From Cinnamomum chago (taxonomy: Eukaryota; Streptophyta; Magnoliopsida; Laurales; Lauraceae): DNA of 64,000 nucleotides. The DNA lies in assembly GCA_038049695.1 (NCBI GenBank), contig CP142452.1, forward strand, positions 55,076,501 to 55,140,500. Direction: 5' to 3'. The position numbers and the translations under genes were made by a program. The first letter of the stretch is position 1. Each line of letters opens with the position of its first letter. Below the pieces are notes generated by a model, which worked only from the letters and a program-made list of their open reading frames with translations, searched no databases and had not been told where the DNA came from. Positions 1 through 9,420 of this stretch are shown here, one piece after another.

Positions 1-104
1 TAGTACGGAAAGCTGGCATAGAGCTTGACCCCACCAAAGTCAAGGCTATCCTAGAAATGCCATCTCCAAGAACCCTAAGATAATTAAAAGGGATCCAAGG
101 AAGA

Positions 105-2528
105 TTGGCATACATTCGGCGGTTCATCTCCAACCTATCAGGAAAGTGCCGTCCATTCTCTCGGTTAATGAAGAAAGGTGTCGATTTTGTCTGGGATGCT
201 GAATGTGAAGCCGCGTTCCAGGACATCAAGTCATACCTCACTAAACCTCCAGTGTTGGCTGCCCCCACAACTGGAAAACCATTCCTCTTGTACACAAGAG
301 CCCTTGACTGTTCTTTAGGCGCTCTACTCGCACAAAAGAATGACCAGGGAAAAGAAGCTGCTCTATATTACCTTAGCCGCATGTTGGTAGGTGCAGAGCA
401 TCGCTACTCTCCAGTCGAAAAAGAATGCTTGGCAGTGATGTCCGCCGTACAAAAACTGCGTCACTATCTGCTATCCAACACAGTGTACCTGATTTCGAGG
501 ATCAACCTCCTAAAGGTCCTTGTCACAAAAGCAGGTTCTCTCAATGCCCGACTGGCAAAATGGTCCATCCTCCTGTCACAATTTGATATTAGGTATGTAC
601 CACAAAAAGCAATCAAAGGCCAAGCTCTAACAGACTTCCTCGCGGAGCATCCATTGCCTAAAGATTCTCCACTCAGGGATGACCTCCCAGACGAATCAGT
701 CTACAGTGTGGAGACTTCCTTATCAAACGCTTCCTGGCACATGTACTTCGATGGCGCAACCAGGACAAATGAAAAGGGAAATCAAATATCGGGAATTGGC
801 ATTCTCTTTGTTAATCCCGACAAATACATGATTCCACACGCATTCTCGCTACTGGAACCATGTTCAAACAATGCAGCTGAGTACCAAGCCCTGATCATAG
901 GATTGGAACTCGCCCTTGAATCCGGCATCACTACGCTGGAAGCTTTTGGAGACTCTCAACTGATCATCAACCAGATGAATCAGAAATTTGAAGTCAGGAA
1001 GCCCGATCTGTTGCCTTACTACAACAAAGCACAATCGCTTCGACAAAAGTTCGACATCTGTCATATCACCCACATCCTCAGAGGTGAAAACATTCGGGCA
1101 GATGCCCTGGCTGGACTTGCTGCGTCTATGGCAATCCAAGAAGGGGAAAACATGCAAATTACAGTGTGTCAAAAAAGGATTCTCCCTCCTCTCAACACAC
1201 ATCAAGCAGTTGTTGAATGCCACCAAGTGGTTGGAAGTCGGATCTCCGTCCTTAAACCTCTGATCAGCGACTGGAGGGATCCGTTCATTGATTACATAAT
1301 GTTCGGAATCCTACCTGAAGATCCAAAAGAACGGGTAAGCATCCAAAGACGAGCCCCAAACTTTCATTTGGATATTCCTTCAAAAATGCTGTATAGAAAA
1401 TCCTACAATGGAGTACTTCTACGCTGCTTGTCACAACAAGAGGCTGAGGAAACACTCAAAGAAGTACATGCTGGTCTTTGTGGAGCCCATCAGGCTGGGC
1501 CTAAGCTCTACGATCAGATAAAAAGGTTAGGATATTATTGGCCTACCATGGTGGCTGATGCAATGCAATTTGCTAAGCGCTGCCAACAATGCCAAGTTCA
1601 TGGAGATTATGTCCACATGCCTCCGGAATGGCTACATCCTACAGCAATCTCATGGCCTTTTGAAGCCTGGGGTATGGACATCATAGGTCCTATCTCCCCT
1701 CCATCGAGCAAAGGTCATCGCTTCATCTTCGCGGCTACGGATTATTTCTCCAAGTGGTCAGAAGCATTTGCGCTTAGTGAAATGAAGACCTCATCAGTCC
1801 TTCAGTTCTTGCGCACCAACATCATTTGTCGCTTCGGCATACCTAAAAGATTCGTCCACGATAACGGACCACAGTTCCGCGATCACCGATTCTACAAGTT
1901 CTGCGACAAATACAAAATCCAAAGTTGTCCTTCAACTCCGTACAATCCGGCGGCGAATGGGCTAGCAGAGGCCTTCAAAAAGATACTCTGCAAAATCCTC
2001 AAGAAAATGGTCTCTAGTCACAAAAGAGATTGGGGCGACAAACTGCCTGAAGCTTTGTGGGCCTATCGAACCACAGTTCGAGGACCAACCCATAGCACAC
2101 CATTCTCCTTGGTCTATGGATGCGAAGCTGTTGTCCCTTTGGAGGTTCAAATTCCTTCCTTAAGGGTATCTCTACAAAATGACATGACGCAAGAAAGCAA
2201 TGTCAAATTGAGACTCCAAGAGCTGGATAACCTCGATGAGAGACGGCTCGAAGCTCTACAAAGCATTGAACTCTACCAAGCACGCATGGCAGGATCTTTT
2301 GACAAGAAGGTCAGGCAACGCGCCTACAAAAAGGGAGACTTGGTTCTTACAGTAAAAAGACCAATGGTTTTTGCCAACAAATCCAAAGGAAAATTTGAAC
2401 CAAAATGGGAGGGACCTTTCGTCATCGACAAAGTCTTCTCCAACGGCGCATACGCTCTTCTAAACATGGAGGGTGACAGATGTATGCTGCCCATCAATGG
2501 GAAGTTCTTGAAGCGGTACTACCCTTGA
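105..2528 (+). CDS. Ty3/gypsy pol polyprotein, C-terminal part (RT end, RNase H, second RNase H, integrase)
   Basis: This is the 3' part of a retrotransposon polyprotein that copies element RNA into DNA and inserts it. The same frame is open from base 3 but has a stop (TAA) at 81-83 in the RT-RNase H connection (..SPRTLR stop LKGIQGR..), so this copy is interrupted. The ORF then runs 807 codons. Domains: RT thumb/connection about 1-50; RNase H about 55-180; a second, archaeal-like RNase H about 210-350 with acidic residues in MYFDGA, NNAAEYQA, GDSQL and RADALA; integrase zinc finger about 455-500 (H..H, CQQC); integrase core with D in MDIIGP, D in HDNGPQF and E in NGLAEA at DD35E spacing; a C-terminal chromatin/DNA-binding tail ending KRYYP. 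The double RNase H points to the Tat lineage. The first codon listed is TTG and is only the start of the open stretch, not a real start. Confidence 0.9.
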   Translation: MAYIRRFISNLSGKCRPFSRLMKKGVDFVWDAECEAAFQDIKSYLTKPPVLAAPTTGKPFLLYTRALDCSLGALLAQKNDQGKEAALYYLSRMLVGAEHRYSPVEKECLAVMSAVQKLRHYLLSNTVYLISRINLLKVLVTKAGSLNARLAKWSILLSQFDIRYVPQKAIKGQALTDFLAEHPLPKDSPLRDDLPDESVYSVETSLSNASWHMYFDGATRTNEKGNQISGIGILFVNPDKYMIPHAFSLLEPCSNNAAEYQALIIGLELALESGITTLEAFGDSQLIINQMNQKFEVRKPDLLPYYNKAQSLRQKFDICHITHILRGENIRADALAGLAASMAIQEGENMQITVCQKRILPPLNTHQAVVECHQVVGSRISVLKPLISDWRDPFIDYIMFGILPEDPKERVSIQRRAPNFHLDIPSKMLYRKSYNGVLLRCLSQQEAEETLKEVHAGLCGAHQAGPKLYDQIKRLGYYWPTMVADAMQFAKRCQQCQVHGDYVHMPPEWLHPTAISWPFEAWGMDIIGPISPPSSKGHRFIFAATDYFSKWSEAFALSEMKTSSVLQFLRTNIICRFGIPKRFVHDNGPQFRDHRFYKFCDKYKIQSCPSTPYNPAANGLAEAFKKILCKILKKMVSSHKRDWGDKLPEALWAYRTTVRGPTHSTPFSLVYGCEAVVPLEVQIPSLRVSLQNDMTQESNVKLRLQELDNLDERRLEALQSIELYQARMAGSFDKKVRQRAYKKGDLVLTVKRPMVFANKSKGKFEPKWEGPFVIDKVFSNGAYALLNMEGDRCMLPINGKFLKRYYP

Positions 2529-2916
2529 AGGCTTCTTCCATCGGGTCAGAGCGACGCCTGCACGGCCAAAGCCTATTCCTAGGTATCTGCTCGTCAAACC
2601 CACTCCTTTTGGAATTTTCATCCTCTTGTTGAAATTTCAAAAAAAAAAAAAACCCCTCAAAACAATGTTTCTTTCATCGTTTCATTGTTAAAAAAAAAAA
2701 AAAAAAGAAGCAAATCCAAAAATCCAAGTTTAGGAGCTTCTTCCCAAACTTGACCAAAATTTTCGATCCTTGAAACCAAAATTCATGGTTTGAAACAAAA
2801 TCAGGACCTAGGGATTTCAGCCCTAGTCCACCTCGACTTTTACCACCAAAATGGTTTTGAGTCAAAATTTACGACCCTCGAGTCTTTAAACAAAAAAATG
2901 GTTTTTCAAAAACCGC
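2529..2916 (+). other. Post-pol spacer with A-runs
   Basis: This follows the pol stop codon. It contains A-runs at 2640-2651 and 2690-2706 and AT-rich sequence. I see no gene. Confidence 0.6.
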
Positions 2917-3318
2917 AGGGAAGCGACGTTCAGTCGATACTTGCAAAACCCAAAATCGGAAGGATGCGAACCCCATTCGATACTTCCAAAATCCCAAAAT
3001 TTCAAAAATCGTGGAGACGCAACGTTCCAGTTGATATCCACAACCCAAATTTTAAAAAAAACAAAAAAAAAACAAAACAAAGGTTCGAAAAAACCTCAAA
3101 CTTCAAAAATCGTGGGGAAGCGACATTCCATCGATACCCACAAAACAAAATTTTTGAAGACAAAAGCAGGGAAGCGACGCTTAGTCGATACTTGCACCCA
3201 AATCCGCGAGGAGGCGACATTCCATCGATACTCGCAACCGAATGAGCAAGGAGGCGACATTCCATCGATACTTGCAATACCATTCAGCGGGGAGGCGACT
3301 TTTTAGTCGATACTTGCA
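2917..3318 (+). repeat. Tandem repeat array, about 8 units with CGAC...GTCG hairpins
   Basis: About eight diverged units of roughly 28-60 bp read like GGAGGCGACATTCCATCGATAC followed by TTGCA. The core can pair with itself: CGAC-gttca-GTCG, CGAC-gctta-GTCG, CGACT-ttt-AGTCG and CGA-cattcca-TCG occur in different units. Open frames across it (for example 2790-3245) come from the repeat and carry no recognisable domain. Confidence 0.75.
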
Positions 3319-3339
3319 TTTTTGAAAACCAAAAACCTG

Positions 3340-3975
3340 GCTTTCACGCCAAAAAACCCGGCTTCCATGCCAAAAATCCGGCTTTCATGCCAAAAAATCA
3401 AAAATCCGGCTTTCATGCCAAAAAATCAAAAATCCGGCTTTCATGCCAAAAAATCAAAAATCCGGCTTTCATGCCAAAAATCAAAATTCGGCTTCCATGC
3501 CAACAAAACAAAACTCGGTTTTCAAAAAAAAAAATCTGGCTTTCATGCCAAAAACAAAAAATCTGGCTTCCATGCCAAAAAGAAATTTCGGCTTTCATGC
3601 CAAAAACAAAATCTGGTTCTTACACCAAAAACAAAACCGGCTCTCATGCCACAAACCAAATCTTGGCTTTCATGCCATCTCAAAATTTTGGCTCTCATGC
3701 CATAAACCCAAATTTGGCTTTCATGCCACCTCAAAATTCGGCTTTCATGCCATCATAAAAAAAAACCTGGCTTTTACGCCAACCAAAACAGAAACCCGGC
3801 TTTCATGCCAACAAAACAAACTGGTTTTCAAAACAAACTGGTTTTCAAAACAAACCGGCTATAGATGCCATCCAAATCCGGCTATAGATGCCACCCGAAA
3901 TTTGGCTTTCATGCCGTGAACAAAATCTGGCTCCCATGCCAAAACATGTCTCAAAAAACTGGCTCCCATGCCAAA
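3340..3975 (+). repeat. Tandem repeat array, about 23 units of GGCTTTCATGCC
   Basis: About 23 units spaced roughly 19-30 bp apart carry GGC-TTTCAT-GCC or variants (GGCTTCCATGCC, GGCTCCCATGCC, GGCTTTTACGCC, GGCTATAGATGCC) separated by A-rich spacers. GGC and GCC form the stem of a short hairpin and the middle varies. Reading frames through it encode artificial-looking repeats and are not genes. Confidence 0.85.
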
Positions 3976-4224
3976 ACAATCATTTGTCAAAGATTTCTCA
4001 CAAAATGACAAACTTTTGATCACATCCCATTTAGCAATCACTTTAATCACAATATTTGAGTGAGCGTAGGGAAAACAAAAAAAAAAGTACCAAAAAAAAT
4101 ACATGTGGTACCAAAAAAAAAATGTGTTCACAAGCACTGCAAAAAAATGTATACCAAAAAAAAAAATACATGTGGTATATAAAAAAGAGAGAAAGAGTTT
4201 CTGTTAAAAAAAAAAAACAGGGCC
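3976..4224 (+). other. A-rich spacer, 3' flank of the antisense gene
   Basis: AT-rich sequence with many A-runs and the repeated phrase TACATGTGGTA. On the minus strand it is the T-rich region just after the stop codon of the antisense gene and could hold its 3' UTR. No coding is seen. Confidence 0.5.
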
Positions 4225-5591
4225 TCAGCCAAAAATGCTCTCCAGCCAAGCTTTCAACTCCTCAAGCAAACTCTTGGCTTCATCCGTCAGAGTCTCCAAG
4301 GCACGCTTCTTCAAGAATCTGCCATGAGTAGCTGGAGAAGGCTCTATCCCTTCTGCTACACCAGGAAGATTATCCCGAGCAGTCTGCCATCGTTCATTCT
4401 CTCTAGCCTTCCTATTGAGAATCTGACCGGACTCTGCAACTTGGCGAATCAAAGCACTCTCCCTGCCACGAGCCTCTGTTAAGGCAGTCCACGTACTGGC
4501 GACTTGGGCTTTTAAGTGTTCGAGATGCTTCCTTGCCTCCTCAACCTCTCCATCAAGGATGCTAAGGTCATGCTGCAGCCTGATGATGTCTAACTCCGCT
4601 CGGTTCCTCTCCCGAACCAGCTGCTTCCTGCCCTGTGCAGTCTCTTTCAATTCTGATTGAGCCTTCTCAGCAGGATTCAAGAACATCTCTTGGAAGAACT
4701 GGTCATCAGGATAGCTGATGGTCTCAAACCACCTATCGCCTAATGCAATGATCCTATCAACGATCGCCCGGGCGTCCGTAACATCCAGACCAATATCTTC
4801 CTCAGCATCTTTGAGAATCTCCTTCACATGCGGAATCTTGCTACGCGCAACATCCAAGTGTCCAGAAAAGAGGATCTCAATCCAAGAACTCAAAACCCGC
4901 ATCACCACCTTCTTCGCATACTGAAGAGATGGGTCAGATGAAGACTCACCCTTCTCTGACGATTGGCTGCCCAAGTCATGTCCCATCGGAAGAGTAACAA
5001 CAGAACACTTTCCAATCGGGGCCACTGGAGAAGGAATCTCAACATGAGGTCTTGCCTCTGCCGCGTCAGAATTGGCCGAAGAATTAACTTCTGGCATCCC
5101 TGGCTCTGGCTCTGAAGGAAGCGATGGACTCTCTTCTGTCACTTCAAAATCTGCCAAACAAAAAAAAAAGGTATGAATATGATCCTGTTAAAAATCATTA
5201 TCAGGGTTATTATTATGAAAGTACCTTCTTCGACGATTGTTGGAATACTTTCCCTCTCCATGAACTCATCGGAAGTATCGTCAACACTGGCATCCATCGA
5301 TGGTTCAAAGTCGTCGGAATCCTGTGATAAATCAGCTGATACAAAAAAAAATGTGTGTTAGCAAATCAAGTCACAGACAAAAAAGAAAAGAAAGCGGAAA
5401 AAGTAATACCAGTTGGAGATTCTGCATTCATTTCAGAATCCCTTGGTTTATCTTCTGGCGTCTCCACAGGGCCAGGCATCCTCTCATCGGTTGCAACATC
5501 GGGGATCGCCATGTCTTCCTCTGCTGCTAAAAAAAAAAAATGCAAAAAGAAAAAAAAAAAAAAAGAGAGAAAAGAAAAAAGAGAAGCACGA

Positions 5592-5624
<33 letters not shown>

Positions 5625-5657
5625 CATGCAAAAAGGAAAAAGAAAAAGAAAGAAAGA

Positions 5658-5689
<32 letters not shown>

Positions 5690-5768
5690 CACTTTCTTTT
5701 TCCATCCTATTTCTACATGGATTTCTTGCAAAAGAAAAAAAAAAAGGGGGTAACTTACTTGAAGCCAT
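4225..5768 (-). CDS. Antisense four-exon gene inside the gypsy element; acidic, coiled-coil protein of unknown function
   Basis: I do not recognise the family. Reading the minus strand, four exons join in phase: 5768-5759, 5526-5410, 5335-5225 and 5150-4225. All three introns are GT...AG; intron 1 begins GTAAGT and introns end in T-rich tracts. The spliced frame is 1164 nt (387 residues plus TGA). The start context is good (CC ATG GC). Residues 1-140 are acidic and rich in Pro/Ser. About 150-240 looks globular and helical. About 242-337 is a heptad-like coiled coil (RERNRAELDIIRLQHDL.., EEARKHLEHLKAQ). A TATA box lies 121 bp upstream. Antisense extra ORFs between pol and the 3' LTR are known in Tat-type elements; the intron structure is my inference from splice signals and phase. 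A captured host gene is the alternative. The last exon alone is a 300-codon open frame. Confidence 0.7.
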
Positions 5769-5888
5769 GGATGGAGAAGAAAAAGAACTTGAAGACTCTT
5801 GAAGAAGGAGAACTCTTGATCTTAGAGCAACTCTTGAAGACTTTTGCAAAAAGAAAGCAATAGGAGCAAGAGATCCCACCTCAATTGC

Positions 5889-5895
5889 TTTTATA
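5889..5895 (-). promoter_or_regulatory. TATA box for the antisense gene
   Basis: The minus strand reads CTATAAAAGC. It lies 121 bp before the proposed ATG (5768-5766), which would put the transcription start near 5860 with a 5' UTR of about 90 bases. Confidence 0.6.
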
Positions 5896-5905
5896 GAAGA
5901 GAGCA

Positions 5906-6432
5906 AACCAAAAGAGGAAAGAGGAGAAAAGCAAGGAGGTAAGTGCTAAAAATTAGCAACCTTCCCAAAAGAAAAGGAAACTTGGGATATTCTCTCCCAA
6001 AACAAAGATCCTTTGAGAAATTCTCTCCCAAAGAAAGATATTTTGAGAGAATCTCTCCCAAAATCAAGGAAACTTGAGAAAATCTCTCAAAGTAAGGATA
6101 TTTTTAGAGATTCTCCACCCAAAAGAGATATCTTTAGATATTCTTTACGAAAATGACACCATATGAGATCTAAGCCATCTTCAAAGCTTAAGGTCCCATG
6201 GGTTAGCCCATATGAGCCAGGTTTAACCACCTAGGCACTAAAAGTGGCTTTTAGTCAAAATTCCTCTTACCAAGAGCATACAAAAAAATGGTTCCATGCC
6301 TCTCTTTTGAGTTGATTGGACCATACAAAATTCCAAGCCTCATGAGCTTCCAAAATCCAAAACCATCTCACCTCATGAGCCAAATTGAGCCAAACCTTGA
6401 AATTGACATTTCACCAAAAATCAAACCGGTCC
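5906..6432 (+). other. Spacer upstream of the antisense gene, with short repeats
   Basis: At 5985-6130 a motif like GAGAATCTCTCCCAAA recurs five or six times; it may belong to the antisense promoter. The rest is AT-rich without a gene. Confidence 0.5.
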
Positions 6433-6579
6433 CCTAACATTCCACATACAGCTTGTTAGGTCACAAGACCAAAATCAAAAACCAAAACCTGACCCCCCAA
6501 CATTCCACATACAGTTTGTTGGGTCACACGGTCAAAACCAAAATCCGACCCCCTAACTTGCCACATACAGCCTGTTAGG
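6433..6579 (+). repeat. Three tandem hairpin units with matching arm changes
   Basis: Each unit has an arm, the conserved loop CCACATACAG and the complementary arm. Unit 1 is CCTAACA (6433-6439) with TGTTAGG (6454-6460). Unit 2 is CCCAACA (6496-6502) with TGTTGGG (6517-6523). Unit 3 is CCTAAC (6552-6557) with GTTAGG (6574-6579). The T:A pair of units 1 and 3 becomes C:G in unit 2, so pairing is kept. Confidence 0.85.
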
Positions 6580-6814
6580 ACTCAAGGTCAAAACAAAAAT
6601 CCAAATCCGCATCCCCGATGTCATCTTCAAAACTTTGCCTCAAGATGGTACATGATTCCTATCACTACCATAAAATCCCCTGGAAGCTCAAAAGGCTACT
6701 CCATAAAAAATAAAAAATAAAAAAGCTCAAAAAACTCTTGGTCAAGTCAGAAGCTCTTCTTCAAGATTCTCTTCGAGGCACATCGACTGCAAAAGCTATA
6801 TCGTCGCTGTACCT

Positions 6815-6826
6815 CGAGGGGGCATT
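6815..6826 (+). promoter_or_regulatory. Polypurine tract, plus-strand primer of element 1
   Basis: GAGGGGGCATT directly precedes TGTTGACAC. A G-rich purine run just 5' of an LTR is the plus-strand priming site of LTR retrotransposons. Confidence 0.75.
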
Positions 6827-7141
6827 TGTTGACACAAAAAATGTCACTTTGCCTCTTCACACCAAAAGCTACATGGAGCCGCATCCTACCAAAAATAGGC
6901 AGGCGCCACTTCAAGCATCAGATCTTGTCAGAATCAAACAAAAACTGCAAGGTCATTCAAAACAACCAAAAGAGAGGTACACATGAAGTTTCGGGCCATT
7001 CCGACATTATTTGGCCTAGCTTCACTTCTCCAACAGCTAAGCAGCAGCTCCCTACGGCGGACCACCCCGGGACCATGGCACCTAATTCGGAGCTTGCGGA
7101 TCATCTCAAAATGACTCCAATAGGCTCCTCGTCGAATTTCA

Positions 7142-7545
7142 GGTCAATCGGACATCGTTTGACCGAAAGTCAAAGCTCGGCATTTCCCTTGCGGTGAAAT
7201 CAAAGGTCAATCGGACATCGTTTGACCGAAAGTCAAAGCTCGGCATTTCCCTTGCGGTGAAATCAAAGGCAAGCGTTTGCATGACTCCAAATGGCTTCAA
7301 AACTCAAACGAAAGCCTATGGTTGGTCTTATCTACTGATGAGGGAGTCACACGTCGAATTTCAGGTCAATCGGACATCGTTTGACCGAAAGTCAAAGCTC
7401 GGCATTTCCCTCGCGGTGAAATCAAAGGCAAGCATTTGCATGACCCCAAACGGCTTCAAAACTCAAACGAAAGCCCATGGTTGGTCTTATTTAATGCTCA
7501 AGAAGCTTCACCTCAAATTTCAGGTCATTCCGACATCGTTTGACC
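7142..7545 (+). repeat. Direct repeats in LTR U3
   Basis: The phrase CAGGTCAATCGGACATCG with its downstream sequence GTTTGACCGAAAGTCAAAG occurs near 7142, 7205 and 7363, with a diverged start near 7520. The longer unit, about 155 bp, includes CTCAAACGAAAGCC and GGTTGGTCTTAT. Such U3 repeats often act as enhancers; here that is an inference. Confidence 0.75.
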
Positions 7546-7807
7546 CTGTTTCAGCTTCTGGCGGAAAATCAGCAGTTCTGCGCTCGGCTTTTCCCGGAAA
7601 ATCGGAAACTTTGCAAACCAATTTGCAAGGATTCTCATCATGTTTTTCAGAGGGAAATCAAGCCAAAAGTGTGGAGAAATGTCATAGAAAACAAACAAAA
7701 AAAAACGGAAGCGAAAAACGACGAAAAACGGCCAGAAACGGGCCCCGGGAAGCAATTTTCCCCCCAGGGTCGCAGAGCCCCGCGACCCTGGGCCAGGCCT
7801 GCGACCC

Positions 7808-7837
7808 TGGGCCATGGTCGCCGGCGACCATGGCCCA
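7808..7837 (+). repeat. 30-bp perfect palindrome in GC-rich U3 block
   Basis: Each 15-base half is the exact reverse complement of the other; the left half is TGGGCCATGGTCGCC. It sits in a GC-rich block (about 7735-7880) with further GACCCTGGG and CCATGGTCGCC inverted copies. Confidence 0.9.
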
Positions 7838-8554
7838 TGGTCGCCGGAGACCATGGGGCCGACGACCCTGGGAGGTCCGGGGCGCCGATTTCGCCCCGGG
7901 ACCCCCCGTTTCGTCCGTTTTCGCGAGACGAGTTGTTCTGTCCCTGTGATTTTTCCAGATTCAGACTTTTGAGGCTCCAAATTCGCCGATATTCGCCAAG
8001 ATCACAGGAATCCTTCCAAGAACTTCAAAAACTTCGTTGATCGCCAGCTGAACAACCAAAAAGTGCACTTTCTGCCCGCCCGATCGCGAAATCGACTGGA
8101 CAGATGCTGCCGGCCCGCTAGTATCAACCAATGTCTGAAACTACATGATCATCTGATGTTGATTTACATAAGGATCCATCGATGATCATCGCAAAGGGAA
8201 TTCCAAGAGACGCAACATGGCCCGCGACTCTTCAGCTACCAAGGTGGCCACTTAGTGCAATCAATTGGCCCGTTTATGGCAAGTTAATGCGGTCATTAAC
8301 CCATTATCTTGAACGGCCCAATCAGAAGCCTCCGTTCAGGAGTTACAAGTCCAAGCAATCATGGCATTCAAGCCATGAAACTCCTAACATAATGGAGATT
8401 AAAGGTGATTAAATGCCCATGACTCTCCTCCGGCCAATGAAATCCAAGGGTCAGGAGTTACAAAACAAAAAGCAATTAAACTTGTAACTCCTCCCTTAAT
8501 GAGCTTTATTACCATAAAGGCTCATAAATCACTCCTAAAGGCTACCAAAAGGCC

Positions 8555-8561
8555 TATAAAT
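8555..8561 (+). promoter_or_regulatory. LTR TATA box
   Basis: GGCCTATAAATAGGAG is a strong plant TATA context in the LTR; transcription would start near 8585. Confidence 0.65.
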
Positions 8562-8585
8562 AGGAGTCCTCTCCAAGCATTCCAA

Positions 8586-9096
8586 AAAAAAGAAAGAGGG
8601 GGGACACACACAGAAGGATCCGGGAAAATCGCCACAGATCCGGAAAAATCGCCAGAAAATCATTCAAAAATCCTTGGAGAAATCTCTACAACCCTGCTCC
8701 TTCAAGAAAACTCTGCTGCAACAAGTTCAACAAGGTGATTGAAGCCCCTTGGGGGGCCACCCCCCCCAAAGACCACCTCTCCTTCTATCCAACATGGCTA
8801 GATGCGGCTTTTCAGCCCGTCTACTCAGTTTTTTACCGGATATAGGACCTTATCTTGGTCCTTATCCTCTAAAAATCTGAGGTTGGAGCCAAGCCAAGAA
8901 ATCAAGCACTATGTTCTCATCTGAAGGATGATGGCGGAGCCCATACATGACTCGCGACCATCGATCTGAACGAGCCCTCCCACAATCGCATGAGAAGTTA
9001 GATTCCGTTTTCTTACTTTTCTGTTGTAAATTGTATTTTTTCTAAAGAGACAAAAAATCACATCTCTTGTCTTTCATTATTGATAAGATTTGTAAA
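8586..9096 (+). other. Predicted R/U5 of the LTR
   Basis: Follows the TATA box. It includes two similar phrases (GATCCGGGAAAATCGCCA and GATCCGGAAAAATCGCCAG, near 8618-8655) and a C-run near 8760. No gene. Confidence 0.45.
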
Positions 9097-9165
9097 TCGC
9101 CTTTCATGGCAAAATCGCCTCCAACGGCACCAAACCGCCTTCTACGGCACAAAAACGCCTTTCAC
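9097..9165 (+). repeat. Four GCC...GGC hairpin units near the LTR end
   Basis: GCCTTTCATGGC, GCCTCCAACGGC, GCCTTCTACGGC and GCCTTTCACGGC follow each other at 17-24 bp intervals. Loops match those of the 3340-3975 array but the stem bases are swapped (GCC/GGC instead of GGC/GCC). Confidence 0.8.
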
Positions 9166-9420
9166 GGCATTCAAACAAAACTGTCTCTTTTATTAAAATA
9201 TGTATGCAATGGAAAACTAGAAAAAAAGTTTCATTTCCCTTTTTACTTGTGAAGGTGGATCTCCGGATCACCATTTCTAAATTCCAAGTATTAAAGAGAA
9301 ATTGGCATACCCGTACAAAAAAACTGATGCCCGCTTTTCCTTTTTCCCTCCACCATACCCCGTCAGCCCCGGGGCGGAGGCAGCTTTGGAAAAAGACAAA
9401 AGTCGGGACCATCAATCCTT

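Larger units (their letters stand above)
1..9300 (+). mobile_element. Ty3/gypsy retrotransposon, Tat type, 3' part (element 1)
   Basis: The window opens inside pol. In order it shows: end of RT, RNase H, second RNase H-like domain, integrase, about 4.3 kb of non-coding and antisense-coding sequence, a polypurine tract and one LTR starting at 6827. The 5' LTR, gag and most of RT lie outside the window. A second RNase H-like domain and a long pol-to-LTR spacer with extra antisense coding are known traits of Tat-lineage gypsy elements. The right boundary is uncertain: I could not fix the terminal CA of the LTR or a target duplication and place the end between about 9180 and 9420. Confidence 0.85.
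6827..9300 (+). repeat. 3' LTR of element 1 (end approximate)
   Basis: It starts TGTTGACACAAAAAATG after a polypurine tract. U3 holds internal direct repeats, a GC-rich block with a 30-bp palindrome, and a TATA box at 8555-8561. R/U5 follows with hairpin repeats at 9097-9165. At about 2.4 kb it is long but within the range for Tat elements. The 3' end could not be fixed. Open frames inside (for example 7194-7949) show no protein domain. Confidence 0.7.

Noticed and set aside
3322..3919. Long open frames (Lys/Ala/Phe/Met/Pro repeats)
   Set aside because: They come from the GGCTTTCATGCC repeat and its A-rich spacers; several frames are open at once and none has a domain.
3340..3975. Regularly spaced repeats as a CRISPR array
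   Set aside because: The repeat core is only 12 bp, spacers are A-rich and similar to each other, and the DNA is plant nuclear.
5355..5906. Lys-rich and Phe-rich open frames
   Set aside because: They read through the poly-A/T tract that I assign to intron 1 of the antisense gene.
7194..7949. 251-codon open frame in the LTR
   Set aside because: It spans U3 direct repeats and the GC-rich palindrome block, with no domain and an alternative open frame on the other strand.
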